The notes under the pieces are model-generated. The model ran no database searches. It was not told the DNA's origin and saw only the letters and a program-made list of their open reading frames with translations. A DNA stretch of 64,000 nt from Bradyrhizobium sp. ORS 278 (GTDB lineage: Bacteria; Pseudomonadota; Alphaproteobacteria; Rhizobiales; Xanthobacteraceae), in the NCBI RefSeq assembly GCF_000026145.1, contig NC_009445.1:2914001-2978000 (forward strand). Direction: 5' to 3'. The translations under genes and the position numbers were made by a program. Below, one piece after another: positions 16,648-26,426 of this stretch (position 1 is the first letter of the stretch; each line of letters opens with the position of its first letter).

Positions 16648-18024
16648 ATGCGCCAGAGTTCACTTGCCACCCGGTTGTTCCTGTCCGCGACCGCGTGGCT
16701 CGTGGTCATTCTCGCCATCACCGGCATCGTGCTGTCCTCGGTCTACCGCAACGCGACCGAGCGCGCCTTCGACCGCCGGCTCAACCTGTACCTCCGCACC
16801 TTGATCGCCGAGGTCGCGACCCCCGACGACCCGCCTGACCGCCAATTCCAGTCGCTCGGCGAGCCCTTGTTCGAGCTGCCGCTCTCCGGCTGGTACTGGC
16901 AGATCACCCGCACCGACACCGAGAAGCCCGAGGTGCGGGCCTCGCGCTCGCTGTGGGACAAGAAGCTGCCCAAGCTCGAAGAGCAGGGGATCGAGCTGAC
17001 CGCCGCCGGTATCCGGATCGGCTATGTCGAGGGGCCGGAGAATCAGGACCTGCGCATGGTCGAGCGTCCGGTCGATCTCGGCTCCGACGGCAAATTCCTG
17101 GTCAGCGTCGCCGGCGATGCCTCGGAGATCTTCGACGAGACCCGCAGCTTCGACTACTATCTCGGCGGCACCTTCACCGCGCTCGGAATCGTGCTGCTGC
17201 TGACCACTATTTTCCAGGTCCGCTATGGCCTCGCGCCGTTGAAGCGCATCTCCGAATCGATCGCCGACATCCGCTCCGGCCGGGCCGAGCGGCTGGAGGG
17301 CGAATTTCCCGTCGAGATCGCGCCGCTGGCCCGCGAGACCAATGCGCTGATCGACGCCAATCGCGAGATCGTCGAGCGCGCGCGCACCCATGTCGGCAAT
17401 CTCGCTCATGCCATCAAGACGCCGCTGTCGGTGATCGTCAACGAAGCCACGACCCACGCGGCCGATCCGTTCGCCGCGAAGGTGATGGAGCAAGCCGACG
17501 TGATGCGCGACCAGGTCGCCCATCATCTCGAGCGCGCGCGGATCGCGGCGCGCGTGACGATCGTGTCCACGGTCACCGAGGTGGCGCCGGCGATCGAGGC
17601 GCTGCGCCGCACCATGGAGAAGATCTATCGCAATCGGGGCATCGCGGTCGAGGCGACGGCGGATGCCGCCGCGCGGTTTCGCGGCGAGCGCCAGGATCTG
17701 GAGGAGATGGTCGGCAATCTCGTCGACAACGCGTGCAAATGGGCGGCCTCGCGGGTGTCGGTCGAAGTCGCCGTGGAGCCGCCGACCCAGTCCGGCGCCA
17801 CGCCGATGCTGCGGATCGTCGTCGATGACGACGGTAGGGGCCTGTCGGCGGCCGAGCGCGCCCAGGTGCTGCGCCGCGGCCAGCGGCTGGACGAATCCAA
17901 GCCTGGATCGGGCCTCGGACTCTCGATCGTCACGGATCTCGCCGCGCTCTATGGCGGCCGCCTGACGCTCGGGGACGCGCCGATCGGGGGCCTGCGGGCC
18001 GAGCTGCGACTGCCCGGCGTTTGA
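16648..18024 (+). CDS. feuQ: Sensor histidine kinase, FeuQ/PhoQ-like
   Basis: A 458-residue inner-membrane kinase that should phosphorylate the preceding regulator. Helix 1 is at about 10-30 (LFLSATAWLVVILAITGIVL), the periplasmic sensor at about 31-170, and helix 2 at about 173-195 (GGTFTALGIVLLLTTIFQV), then HAMP. The dimerisation helix has the phosphoacceptor His in NLAHAIKTPLSV (H254). The ATPase domain has the N box (GNLVDNACKWA) and G boxes (DDDGRGLS, GSGLGLSIV). NLAHAIKTPL instead of HDLKTPL is typical of the PhoQ/FeuQ group. The periplasmic domain has the PhoQ-like composition with SGWYWQITR. The adjacent regulator supports the assignment; the signal sensed is unknown. Confidence 0.88.
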   Translation: MRQSSLATRLFLSATAWLVVILAITGIVLSSVYRNATERAFDRRLNLYLRTLIAEVATPDDPPDRQFQSLGEPLFELPLSGWYWQITRTDTEKPEVRASRSLWDKKLPKLEEQGIELTAAGIRIGYVEGPENQDLRMVERPVDLGSDGKFLVSVAGDASEIFDETRSFDYYLGGTFTALGIVLLLTTIFQVRYGLAPLKRISESIADIRSGRAERLEGEFPVEIAPLARETNALIDANREIVERARTHVGNLAHAIKTPLSVIVNEATTHAADPFAAKVMEQADVMRDQVAHHLERARIAARVTIVSTVTEVAPAIEALRRTMEKIYRNRGIAVEATADAAARFRGERQDLEEMVGNLVDNACKWAASRVSVEVAVEPPTQSGATPMLRIVVDDDGRGLSAAERAQVLRRGQRLDESKPGSGLGLSIVTDLAALYGGRLTLGDAPIGGLRAELRLPGV

Positions 18025-18133
18025 CGGGCGGCGAAATTCGCCATCCTAAAGGTGTTCTTAACATCGCGGACGGTAAGGTCGGTGCAGGGGTGCGCGATGT
18101 GCGCTCTCGCCGTGGAAATTTGCACGCCGGCGC

Positions 18134-19621
18134 ATGGGTCAGACAGCTCACGAGCGATTGAGGGAATATCTCGGGCAGCTGCCGCCGAGTGCGCAGTCGC
18201 TTCTGATGCGCGAGTTCGAGCGTGCCATCGAGCGCGGCCAGGACGTTGCCGTGGCCACCATGGTGCTGGAGCAGCTCCGCAAGGTGGCGCGCCCCGCCGC
18301 GCCGGCCGCTGCGGCTGCTCCCACCGCCCCTCAAGTTCCTGCAGCCGAACCGGCCCGCGCTGCGCCGGCCATCGAGGTCGCACGATCGCCGGCCCGCGAG
18401 GAGCGTCGCCAGGGCGGCGACGGACCGCGCCGCCTGTTTCGGCCGCTCGAGCCGTTCCTCACCGATTCCACCGGTCCGCTGCGCCCTGGTCAGATCCGCC
18501 GCGCCTCGCTGCTCGCCGTCTGGCAGTGGCTCGGCCGCGAAGGCGCGCCGGAGCGCTACACCGAGTTCGAGGCCGCGATGGCGGCCGGAAGCGACAGCTC
18601 CCGCGAGGTCGAGATGGCCGCGCGCAAGCTGCAGCTTGCCGCCGCCGACGCGCTGATGAAGCTGGTCGGCCCCAACGCCACCGGCGACCGCCAGCGGGCG
18701 CTGGCGCGGATCGGCGCGCCCAGCGTGATCGAAGACCTGCTGCCGATCGCGCTCGTGCTGCAGAACCGCGAGGCGCTTGACGGTCTCAACGGACGCTTGC
18801 CCGGCATCATCCGCGTGCTCGGCGATTCGCAGATCGCCTCCGTCACCGACGCCATCAACGTGCCGTCGCTGCAGACGCCGCTGATGCTCCCCTTCGCGCT
18901 GTCGATGGTGATGCAGCGGCTGGCCGCGCCCTGGCAGATCATCCGCCTCGCGACCAAGATCGCCGCGTCCGACGACGAAATCAGGGTCGCGGCGACCCCG
19001 TTCGGCGTCGCCGTGACCATCGCGCTCAACGACCTCGCCAACCTCGCGTCGCTGCTGCGCGCCGATATCCGCCGCGGGCATTTCTCCAATCTCGGCGACA
19101 CGCTCAAGACCTTGCATGACGGCGTCCGCGGCCTGCGCACCGAGCTCGACCTGCGCTCGGAGTCGAACTGGGGCAAGCAGCTCACCGCGATCCGCGCCGA
19201 CATCTCGAACTCGCTACAATCTGAGATTGATAGCGTGCCCGGCCGTGCCCGCCGCATCCTGCGCCAGCGCGCCGACAAGGACATTCCTGCCGGTGCCGGT
19301 GTCGACACCGCCGAGGTCGAGGAGGTGGCGGCCTTGATCGAGTTCGTCGCCGTGTGCCGCAACTATGCCAGCGAGCTCGCGATCAACGAGGTCACGCTGC
19401 GCACCTATACTGACCTGCAGCAATATGTAGAGAAGGCCACCGAAGCGCTGGTGCAGTCGCTGCGCTCCGGCGATGCGCGCGCGCGCGCCTATCGGCAGTC
19501 GCAGGTGTCGGCGGCGATTCGATTCTGCCATGTTCTGTTCGGCAACGACTATGCTCAGTTGATGAGTCGCGCCGCTGAAAACGCGATGAATGGCGAGCGA
19601 AAATCCTCGCGCGCCGGCTAG
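18134..19621 (+). CDS. Conserved protein of unknown function
   Basis: A 495-residue soluble protein starting MGQTAHERLREYLGQLPPSA. An N-terminal helical segment (about 1-55) is followed by an Ala/Pro-rich linker (56-95) and a long, mostly helical C-terminal part with no membrane segment or catalytic motif that I recognise. It contains RRLFRPLEPFLTDSTGPLRP and a C-terminal IRFCHVLFGNDYAQLMSRAA. It lies 109 bases after feuQ on the same strand and could belong to that transcript. Codon use and GC match the neighbours, so it looks like core genome. I cannot name a family. The length, frame quality and full-length positional GC bias make it a confident coding call. Confidence 0.8.
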   Translation: MGQTAHERLREYLGQLPPSAQSLLMREFERAIERGQDVAVATMVLEQLRKVARPAAPAAAAAPTAPQVPAAEPARAAPAIEVARSPAREERRQGGDGPRRLFRPLEPFLTDSTGPLRPGQIRRASLLAVWQWLGREGAPERYTEFEAAMAAGSDSSREVEMAARKLQLAAADALMKLVGPNATGDRQRALARIGAPSVIEDLLPIALVLQNREALDGLNGRLPGIIRVLGDSQIASVTDAINVPSLQTPLMLPFALSMVMQRLAAPWQIIRLATKIAASDDEIRVAATPFGVAVTIALNDLANLASLLRADIRRGHFSNLGDTLKTLHDGVRGLRTELDLRSESNWGKQLTAIRADISNSLQSEIDSVPGRARRILRQRADKDIPAGAGVDTAEVEEVAALIEFVAVCRNYASELAINEVTLRTYTDLQQYVEKATEALVQSLRSGDARARAYRQSQVSAAIRFCHVLFGNDYAQLMSRAAENAMNGERKSSRAG

Positions 19622-19726
19622 TTCTTTTTGCTATCTTCCGACGGTTTCGTAGACGCAATTTTAGGTTGACCGCGACCTGTGGCCGCGCATAGGTTCCCGC
19701 CAGTTCCAGCTGTTTTCATCAAGACC

Positions 19727-19996
19727 ATGATTTCCACCATCAACTTCGTCGAGGTCGAGAATCGCGTTGTCCGCGCGACCTATCGCAACCTCATGATCAA
19801 GGCCAAGGTCGTGCTCGTCGACAAGACGAGCGGGACCCATCTGCCTGATCCCGTCACCACCATCGCCTCGCCCGTGCCGGTGGGCTCGTTGCGCATCCGG
19901 CTGACGGATCATGTCAGGCCGGGGACCTATTTCCTGGTGGCGCTCAACGGGCACGGCAGCTACCTCGCCAAGAGCGCCGAGTTCGAGGTCTCCTAA
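19727..19996 (+). CDS. Small conserved protein, possible beta-sandwich
   Basis: An 89-residue protein (MISTINFVEVENRVVRATYR onwards) with alternating hydrophobic and polar residues suggesting a small all-beta domain; the segment VRPGTYFLVALNGHGSYLAK has the look of a carbohydrate- or Ig-like strand pair. There is no signal peptide from this start. The open frame extends to a GTG at 19679, which would add 16 residues. Neither start has a strong ribosome binding site. It sits alone between the unknown gene ending at 19621 and the ccm operon. I do not recognise the family, and the function is unknown. Confidence 0.6.
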   Translation: MISTINFVEVENRVVRATYRNLMIKAKVVLVDKTSGTHLPDPVTTIASPVPVGSLRIRLTDHVRPGTYFLVALNGHGSYLAKSAEFEVS

Positions 19997-20165
19997 ATTA
20001 CGTAATTCTCCTGAGTTTTTCGGGGCCGACGACTGGGCTACCAGGGCGGCAATTGTGAATTGCCGCCGGGAACGGTGCTGGGTAAAAGCGCGCCTGGGCG
20101 CCTGCCGGTGGGCGCTGAACGGAACTCTGCCCGATGACGCTCTGTCCGATGATGCGTTGGCTCCG

Positions 20166-21266
20166 ATGACGTTGTGGTTCGTGTTCGCCGTGATGACGGC
20201 CGCGGCGATCTTCGCCGTGCTGCTTCCGCTCGGGCTCGGCGCGCGCAACCTCGCGGATGGACGCGAGGCCGCGGTCTACAAGGACCAGCTGGCCGAAATC
20301 GAGCGCGATGTCGAAAACGGGCTGATCGGCAAGGTCGAGGCGGAGGCCGCGCGGGTCGAGATCGGCCGTCGCCTGCTGGCCGCGGCCGACCAGGAGAGCG
20401 AGGTCGCGGCGAAGCCGAGCATGGGTCTGCGCCGCGTCGCCGCCGTGCTGGCGCTGATCGGCGTGCCGATCGTGGCGCTCGCAGTTTATCTCCCGCTCGG
20501 CTCGCCGCAATTGCCGGACTTTCCGCTCACCGCCCGCGCCACGACGCCCGATGGCTCGCAGCCGCTGGAAAACTTGGTCTCGCAGGTCGAGCAGCATCTG
20601 CAGAAGAACCCGACCGACGGCCGCGGCTGGACGGTGCTCGCCCCGGTGCTGGCGCGTCTTGGCCGCACCGAGGACGCGATCCGCGCCTATCGCAACATGA
20701 TCACCTATGCCGGCGACGGCGCCGCCAAGCGCGCCGATCTCGGCGAGGTGATCGCCGCCGCCGCCGGTGGCGTTGTCACCGCCGAGGCCAAGGCGGAGTT
20801 CGAGCGCGGCCATGCGCTCGACGCCGACGAGCCCAAATCCAACTATTATCTCGGCCTGGCCGCCGAGCAGGACGGCCGCAAGGACGATGCCGCCAACATC
20901 TGGCGGGCCATGCTCAGCAAGGGCCCGGCGGATGCGCCATGGCGGCCGCTGGTGGCGGCCGCGCTCGCCCGGGTGGGCGGCGGCGAGGCTCCGGCGCTGC
21001 CGAACGAGGCGATGGCCGCCGCCAAGGACATGAATGCCGATGACCGCGACGCGATGATCCGCGGCATGGTCGACCGGCTCGCGACGCGGCTGAAGCAGAA
21101 TGGCGACGATGCCGAGGGCTGGCTGCGGCTGGTGCGCGCTTATGTCGTGCTCGGTGATCTCGACAAGGCCAAGTCAGCGTTATCTGACGCAAGGCAGGCT
21201 GTGAAGGATGCCGAGCGGTTGCGCCAGCTCAACGAGGGCGTGAAGACGTTCGGGCTGGATGGATGA
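20166..21266 (+). CDS. ccmI: Cytochrome c biogenesis protein CcmI (CycH)
   Basis: A 366-residue component of the system I cytochrome c maturation machinery. It has two N-terminal membrane helices (about 3-22, [20 protein letters not shown], and about 97-116, [19 protein letters not shown]) flanking a cytoplasmic loop with the helical heptad region. A periplasmic TPR region begins near residue 150 ([20 protein letters not shown]). CcmI chaperones apocytochrome c to the CcmF/CcmH haem ligation complex. It is the first gene of a ccmI-E-F-H cluster identical in order to cycHJKL of Bradyrhizobium. The ATG at 20166 gives the classic N-terminus; the frame is open upstream to 19911 but that part is not conserved-looking. 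The following gene begins 34 bases downstream. Confidence 0.95.
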
Positions 21267-21300
21267 GGAGCGGCGCATCGGCCGCGAACGGGATGTTGGG

Positions 21301-21816
21301 ATGACACGCAAGCAGAGGCGTTTGACGATCATCGGCGGGGCGCTGTTCGTGCTCGCGGTCGCGGCCGGGCTGGTGCTGAACGCGCTGCGCGACTCCATCG
21401 TGTTCTTTTCGACGCCGACCATGGTCGCGGAGAAGCATGTCGCGCCGGGCAAGCGCTTCCGGCTTGGCGGCCTCGTGCAGCCGGGCTCGTTGAAGCGTGG
21501 CGATGATCTCGCGGTGACGTTCGAAGTCGCCGACGGCGGCGCCAAGCTGCCGGTCGCCTACAAGGGCATCCTGCCGGACCTGTTCCGCGAGGGGCAGGGC
21601 GTGGTCGCCGAGGGCGCCCTCGATGCCTCTGGCGTGTTCAAGGCCGACACCGTGCTCGCCAAGCATGACGAGACCTACATGCCGAAGGAGGTCGCCGACA
21701 CCCTGAAGAAGCAGGGCCATTGGAAGGACGATTACGGCAAGCCGCAAGGCGCGGCCAAGCCGGGCGCGGTATCGATGCGTGAGGGCGAGAAGACGGCTGC
21801 AGGAGCGACGCAGTGA
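21301..21816 (+). CDS. ccmE: Cytochrome c haem chaperone CcmE (CycJ)
   Basis: A 171-residue periplasmic haem chaperone anchored by one N-terminal helix (about 8-28, [19 protein letters not shown]). It carries an OB-type beta-barrel with the covalent haem-binding histidine in [10 protein letters not shown] (H122), with the partner tyrosine Y126 four residues on. It accepts haem from CcmC and passes it to CcmF/CcmH. The flexible C-terminal tail is Gly/Ala/Lys-rich. The ATG at 21301 matches the family N-terminus (MTRKQRRL); the in-frame ATG at 21259 overlaps the ccmI stop and is less likely. Its stop overlaps the ccmF GTG start by four bases, indicating translational coupling. Confidence 0.96.
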
Positions 21817-23792
21817 TTGCAGAGAGTGGACATTATGCCCTGGTGCTGGCGCTCGCGCTGGCGCTGATCCAGTCGACGGTGCCGATGCTCGGCGCCCATC
21901 AACGCGACGTCGCGCTGATGAATGTCGGCCGCTCGGCGGCGCTGGCGCAATTGCTGTTCGCCGGCCTGTCCTTCATCGCGCTGATCACCTTGCACGTGAC
22001 CTCGGATTTCTCCGTCGCCAACGTGTTCGAGAACTCGCACTCGATGAAGCCGCTGCTCTACAAGATCACCGGCGTGTGGGGGAACCATGAAGGCTCGATG
22101 CTGCTGTGGGTGTCGATCCTGGCGCTGTTCGGCGCCATGGTCGCGGCCTTCGGCAACAATCTGCCGCTGTCGCTGCGCGCCCGTGTTCTCTCCGTGCAGG
22201 CCTGGGTCGCGAGCGCGTTCTATCTGTTCATCCTGACCACCTCGAATCCCTTTGCCCGTCTGGCCAATCCGCCGATCGAGGGCCGCGACCTCAATCCCGT
22301 GCTGCAGGACATCGGCCTCGCCGTGCATCCGCCGATGCTCTATCTCGGCTATGTCGGCTTCTCGATCTCGTTCTCCTTCGCGATCGCGGCGCTGATCGAG
22401 GGCCGCATCGATGCGGCCTGGGCACGCTGGGTGCGGCCGTGGACGCTGATGGCCTGGATCTTCCTCACGCTCGGCATCGCCATGGGCTCGTACTGGGCCT
22501 ATTACGAGCTCGGCTGGGGCGGCTGGTGGTTCTGGGACCCGGTCGAGAACGCCTCGCTGATGCCCTGGCTCGCCGGCACCGCGCTGCTGCACTCCGCGCT
22601 CGTGATGGAGAAGCGCAACGCGCTCAAGGTCTGGACCATCCTGCTGTCGATCCTGACCTTCTCGCTGTCCTTGCTCGGCACCTTCCTGGTTCGCTCCGGC
22701 GTCATCACCTCGGTGCACGCCTTCGCCAGCGATCCCACGCGCGGCGTCTTCATCCTCGGCATCCTTGTGCTGTTCATCGGCGGCAGCCTGACCTTGTTCG
22801 CCGGCCGCGCCACCGCGCTGAAGCAGGGCGGGCTGTTCGCGCCGATCTCGCGCGAGGGCGCGCTGGTGCTGAACAATCTGCTGCTGACCGTGAGCTGCGC
22901 CACCGTGCTGTTCGGCACGCTCTATCCCGTCATCATGGAAACGCTCGACTTCAAGCTCTCGGTCGGCGCGCCGTTCTACAACCTCACCTTCGGTCCCTTG
23001 TTCGCACTGCTGCTCCTGATCGTGCCGTTCGGCCCGATGCTGGCGTGGAAGCGCGGTGATCTCGTCGCGGCGACGCAGCGGCTGCTCGCCGCCGGCGTGG
23101 TCTCGCTGGTCGCGATCGCGATTGCCTGGGCGTGGGCGCGCGGCGGCAGCGCGCTGGCGCCGCTCGGCATCGGTTTGGGCGTATTCGTCATCACAGGCGC
23201 CATCGTCGATCTGGTCGAGCGCAGCGGCATCACCCGCGTGCCGTTCAAGACGGCGCTGCACCGGACCCGCGGCCTGCCGCGCTCGGTGTGGGGCACGGCC
23301 TTCGCCCATGCCGGCCTCGGCGTGGCGCTGCTCGGCATCGTCTGCGAGACCACCTGGAACAGCGAGCTGATCTCGACCTTGCGTCCGGGCGACATGCGCA
23401 ATCTCGCCGGCTACCAGATCAAGTTCGACGGCATGACCCAGCGCCAGGGCCCGAACTTCACGGAAGTCATCAGCACCTTCGTCGTCAGCGAGGACGGCAG
23501 GCAGCTCGCGGTGATGACGCCGAGCAAGCGCAGCTTCGCCACCCGCGGCATGTCGACCACGGAAGCCGCGCTGCTGACCCGCGGTGTCAGCCAGCTCTAC
23601 GTCTCGCTCGGCGACACCACCGCCGATGGCGGCCTCGCGGTGCGCATCTATCACAAGCCGCTGGTGCTCCTGATCTGGTTCGGCCCGGTGCTGATGGCGT
23701 TCGGCGGATTGCTGTCGCTGTCCGATCGCCGCCTGCGTGTCGGCGCGCCGCGTCCGGCGCGTGCGGCGCGCGCGCTGCAGCCGGCGGAGTAG
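21813..23792 (+). CDS. ccmF: Haem lyase subunit CcmF (CycK)
   Basis: A 659-residue polytopic inner-membrane protein with about 15 hydrophobic segments, the core of the cytochrome c haem lyase. The tryptophan-rich WWD domain is seen as [20 protein letters not shown] (about residues 229-248). Periplasmic histidines that ligate haem occur in the loops around it (for example [11 protein letters not shown] and [12 protein letters not shown]). Earlier, [11 protein letters not shown] marks the conserved region in the third segment. Translation begins at GTG 21813 inside the ccmE stop. Ligation is done together with CcmI and CcmH. Full length and all motifs are intact; ccmH follows after five bases. 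Confidence 0.97.
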
Positions 23793-23797
23793 GGCGG

Positions 23798-24283
23798 ATG
23801 CGACGTATTCTCGGCTCGATCGCGCTCGCGCTGTTGCTCATCAGCTCGCCCGTAGCGCATGCGGTGCAGCCCGATGAGGTGATGTCGGACACCGCCAAGG
23901 AGCAGCGCGCCCGAGCGCTGTCGCGCGAGCTGCGCTGCATGGTCTGCCAGAACCAGTCGATCGACGATTCCGACGCGCCGCTGGCCCGCGACCTGCGCCT
24001 GCTGGTGCGCGAGCGTCTCGCGGCCGGCGACAGCGACAATCAGGTGCTGGATTTCCTGGTCGCGCGCTATGGCCAGTTCGTGCTGCTCAAGCCGCGCTTC
24101 GAGCGCCAGACCCTGCTGCTCTGGCTGCTGCCCCCGGTGCTGCTGCTCGGCGGCGGCCTTGCGCTGTGGCTCCAGGTCCGCCGCCGCGGCCAGCGCGGTG
24201 GCGATGCGATGCCGAAGCTGACGGCCGAAGAGGAAGCGCGCATCGCCGCGCTGCTGGCGGAACAGCAGCCGCCGGCGACGTGA
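23798..24283 (+). CDS. ccmH: Cytochrome c maturation thiol oxidoreductase CcmH (CycL)
   Basis: A 161-residue protein with a signal peptide (about 1-22, ending AHAVQP), a periplasmic domain with the redox motif LRCMVCQNQSI (C47 and C50), and a C-terminal membrane helix (about 108-126, LLLWLLPPVLLLGGGLALW). It keeps the CXXCH cysteines of apocytochrome c reduced for haem attachment. The C-terminal cytoplasmic tail (TAEEEARIAALL) is as in other CcmH/CycL proteins. The start at 23798 has GGAGTAGGGCGG upstream, overlapping the ccmF stop. It ends the ccm operon; no terminator hairpin is obvious before the repeat at 24339. Confidence 0.96.
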   Translation: MRRILGSIALALLLISSPVAHAVQPDEVMSDTAKEQRARALSRELRCMVCQNQSIDDSDAPLARDLRLLVRERLAAGDSDNQVLDFLVARYGQFVLLKPRFERQTLLLWLLPPVLLLGGGLALWLQVRRRGQRGGDAMPKLTAEEEARIAALLAEQQPPAT

Positions 24284-24609
24284 TTGCGCGCTGCTTCGGG
24301 TTGCCGCGCCGCGCCAGGCGCGGAGCCTTAGCCTCATGGTGAGGAGGCGCGTAGCGCCGTCTCGAACCATGAGGCCACAGCGCGGGCCTCGCCCTTCGAG
24401 ACGCCCGCCTGCGGCGGGCTCCTCAGGGTGAGGAGCGGGAGCGGTGAGGACCATGCTGCGTTCGAGCAACTGCTTCGAACTTGCAACGGCCTTCGATCCG
24501 CCAACCCCCGCACTCTCCCGTGCTCCGTCCGCCCACGCGCTTTCATCTTATTTTACCATTGTCTGGAAGTGTGCATTGACATTCCGTCTGACGCGTCCGG
24601 GCAAAGCCA
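24284..24609. other. Intergenic region holding a dispersed repeat
   Basis: A 326-base gap between ccmH and the first chemoreceptor gene. Its centre holds one copy of the roughly 100-base repeat described at 24339-24434. The remaining 170 bases upstream of the receptor presumably carry its promoter; no clear box was seen. Confidence 0.6.
24339..24434. repeat. Dispersed intergenic repeat, copy 1 of 2
   Basis: This roughly 96-base stretch shares long identical blocks with 57955-58055, including TCTCGAACCATGAGGCC, CCTCGCCCTTCGAGACGCCC and GGGCTCCTCAGGGTGAGG. The internal arms (CTCACC and GGTGAG type) allow folding into a long stem. Both copies lie between genes. It is a dispersed noncoding repeat of the kind abundant in Bradyrhizobium-type genomes. 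Confidence 0.8.
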
Positions 24610-25953
24610 ATGTTCTCCAACAGCAATCTGACGATCCGCTTCCTCGTGGGAGGCGTCGTGGCGTCTCTGCTCCTGCTGCTGGCGATCGGCGGTGGCACCG
24701 GCTTTGTCGCGGTGCTCTATCTCAACAACCAGATCACCAGTCTCTCGCAGGACTTCGCCACCCTCAGCGGTCCGGCGCGCGACCATGCGATGCTGACCTA
24801 TCAGCAGGCGCAGTCGGCGTTCTCCTATTTCATCACCGCCTGCGTCGCGATCGCCGTGTTCGCCAGCACCGTCTGCCTGATGACCTACGCCGCCGTGCAG
24901 AACGGCATTTTGCGCCCGCTCGCCGCGATGGTCGCGGCGATGCGCGACGTCGCCGGCCAGAAGTATGACACCCGCATCCCAGGCCTTGGCCTGTCCAACG
25001 AGATCGGACAGCTCGCCGGCGCGCTCGAAGTGTTCAAGACCAACGGCATCGACCGCCAGCGTCTCACCGAGCGCGAGCTGCAGGAGGCGCAACGCCAGGG
25101 CGAGCGCTCGCGCTTCCTCGACGGCCGCATCCACGCCTTCAACGAGCTCGTCGCCAGCGTCGTCGGCAGCGTGGCGTCGTCGGCCGTCCGCCTGAAGAGC
25201 AACGCCGAGACCTTGTCGCGCGCCGCCAACGACACCTCGGCCAAGGCGAATGCCGTGGAGGCCGCCGCCGCCCACGCCAATCGCAGCGTGCAGACGGTGG
25301 CCGGCTCGGCCGAGGAGATGTCGAGCTCGATCGGCACCATCAGCCGCCGGGTCTCCGACGCCACCCAGCGCGCCGAGGGCGCGGCCTCGCAGGCGGAGAA
25401 GAGCAAGAACACCATCCATTCGCTGTCGGACGCCGCCGAGAAGATCGGCACGGTCGTGCAGCTGGTGCAGGCGATTGCGGCGCAGACCAATCTTCTGGCG
25501 CTCAACGCCACCATCGAGGCCGCGCGGGCCGGCGAGGCCGGCAAGGGTTTTTCGGTCGTGGCGTCGGAGGTGAAGAACCTCGCCGACCAGACCAGCAAGG
25601 CGACCGACGAGATCTCGGCGCATGTCGCCAGCATCCAGGGCATCACCGCCGAGACCCGCGGCGCCATCGACGGCATCTCGACCACATTGAGCGAGATCAG
25701 CGCCATCATGTCCGGCATCGAGGTCGACACATCGCAGCAGCGCAACGCCACCCAGGACATCTCCAAGAGCGTCCAGGAAGCCGCCCGCGGCACCCTCGAC
25801 GTCTCCAACCACATCGCCCAGATCACGTCCACCTCGGCCGAAACCGGCCGCCTCGCCACCGACGCCCGCGATGCCGCCGGCGATCTCTCCCAGCAGGCCG
25901 AGACGCTGAAGCGCGAGGTCGACGCCTTCATCATCAGCGTGAAGGCGAGCTAG
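24610..25953 (+). CDS. Methyl-accepting chemotaxis protein (short sensor domain)
   Basis: A 447-residue chemoreceptor. Two membrane helices (about 8-33 and 78-98) bracket only about 45 periplasmic residues, too few for a classical four-helix sensor, so it may sense through the membrane or via a partner. HAMP follows (about 99-150, [20 protein letters not shown]), then the signalling domain with the highly conserved tip [20 protein letters not shown] and [20 protein letters not shown] (about 296-335). It relays to CheA/CheW, which are not in this window. No CheR/CheB tethering pentapeptide is present at the C-terminus (ends VKAS). A second receptor gene follows 473 bases downstream on the same strand. 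Confidence 0.93.
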   Translation: MFSNSNLTIRFLVGGVVASLLLLLAIGGGTGFVAVLYLNNQITSLSQDFATLSGPARDHAMLTYQQAQSAFSYFITACVAIAVFASTVCLMTYAAVQNGILRPLAAMVAAMRDVAGQKYDTRIPGLGLSNEIGQLAGALEVFKTNGIDRQRLTERELQEAQRQGERSRFLDGRIHAFNELVASVVGSVASSAVRLKSNAETLSRAANDTSAKANAVEAAAAHANRSVQTVAGSAEEMSSSIGTISRRVSDATQRAEGAASQAEKSKNTIHSLSDAAEKIGTVVQLVQAIAAQTNLLALNATIEAARAGEAGKGFSVVASEVKNLADQTSKATDEISAHVASIQGITAETRGAIDGISTTLSEISAIMSGIEVDTSQQRNATQDISKSVQEAARGTLDVSNHIAQITSTSAETGRLATDARDAAGDLSQQAETLKREVDAFIISVKAS

Positions 25954-25965
25954 CCCCTGTCGCCT

Positions 25966-26048
25966 GTAGCCCGGATGAGCGCAGCGATATCCGGGTTCAC
26001 CGATACAGCGCGTGGGACCCCGGATATCGCTGCGCTCATCCGGGCTAC
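25966..26048. repeat. Palindromic dispersed repeat, family P1 copy 1
   Basis: Left arm GTAGCCCGGATGAGCGCAGC, continued by GATATCCGGG, pairs with the right arm CCCGGATATCGCTGCG, continued by CTCATCCGGGCTAC. The two 30-base arms are perfectly complementary and flank a loop of about 23 bases. Other copies are at 28568, 41198 and 58114. It could fold as a very stable hairpin in either transcript, and lies just after a chemoreceptor gene. Confidence 0.9.
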
Positions 26049-26092
26049 GCTCACTATCGTCGCGCGCGATGACGCGCAGCCGCCTCACAACC

Positions 26093-26226
26093 CACCGCTG
26101 TCGTCCGGGCGAACGCCGGGACCCATAACCCCCAGCAGATGTTTGGGGCAGGACGTCGGACCAGCCTCGTCTCGCAACGCCCGCCGCGTAGTATGGGTCC
26201 CGGCGTTCGCCGGGACGACGGCGGTG
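26093..26226. repeat. Large palindromic repeat, family P2
   Basis: The left arm (CACCGCTGTCGTCCGGGCGA and onward to GGGACCCATA) is complementary, with few mismatches, to the right arm (TATGGGTCCCGGCGTTCGCC and onward to GACGGCGGTG), with about 65 bases between them. It has the shape of a miniature element with terminal inverted repeats, or a long stem-loop. Only one copy was seen in this window. Confidence 0.75.
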
Positions 26227-26426
26227 AGTGTGGCGGCGGCCTGCCCAACCTATCGCGGACGCTGCGCTCACGATGCGTCCCGCGGTACTCTCTAACCCGC
26301 TATTAGCAAATACCGTCCATCGTGCAAAAGCGCTGCTGTGAGTCGCCGGACAGGCGGCCGGGCCGCGGGGCAGGCGCGGGGCGCGATGTCGTCCGCCTGC
26401 GCTCTTGGAGGAGCGGACGAGGACTC

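Larger units (their letters stand above)
25954..26426. other. Intergenic region with two palindromic repeats
   Basis: A 473-base gap between the two chemoreceptor genes. It carries the P1 copy at 25966-26048 and the P2 palindrome at 26093-26226. The last 200 bases before the second receptor should contain its promoter; the ribosome binding site is GGAGGAGCGGACGAGG just before 26427. Confidence 0.65.

Noticed and set aside
21732..23654. A minus-strand ORF of 640 codons over ccmF
   Set aside because: Antisense to the intact ccmF with its WWD motif; rich in Arg, Gln and His as expected of a shadow frame.
26093..26226. Palindrome P2 as an insertion sequence
   Set aside because: There is no transposase ORF and the element is too short; it is kept only as a palindromic repeat.
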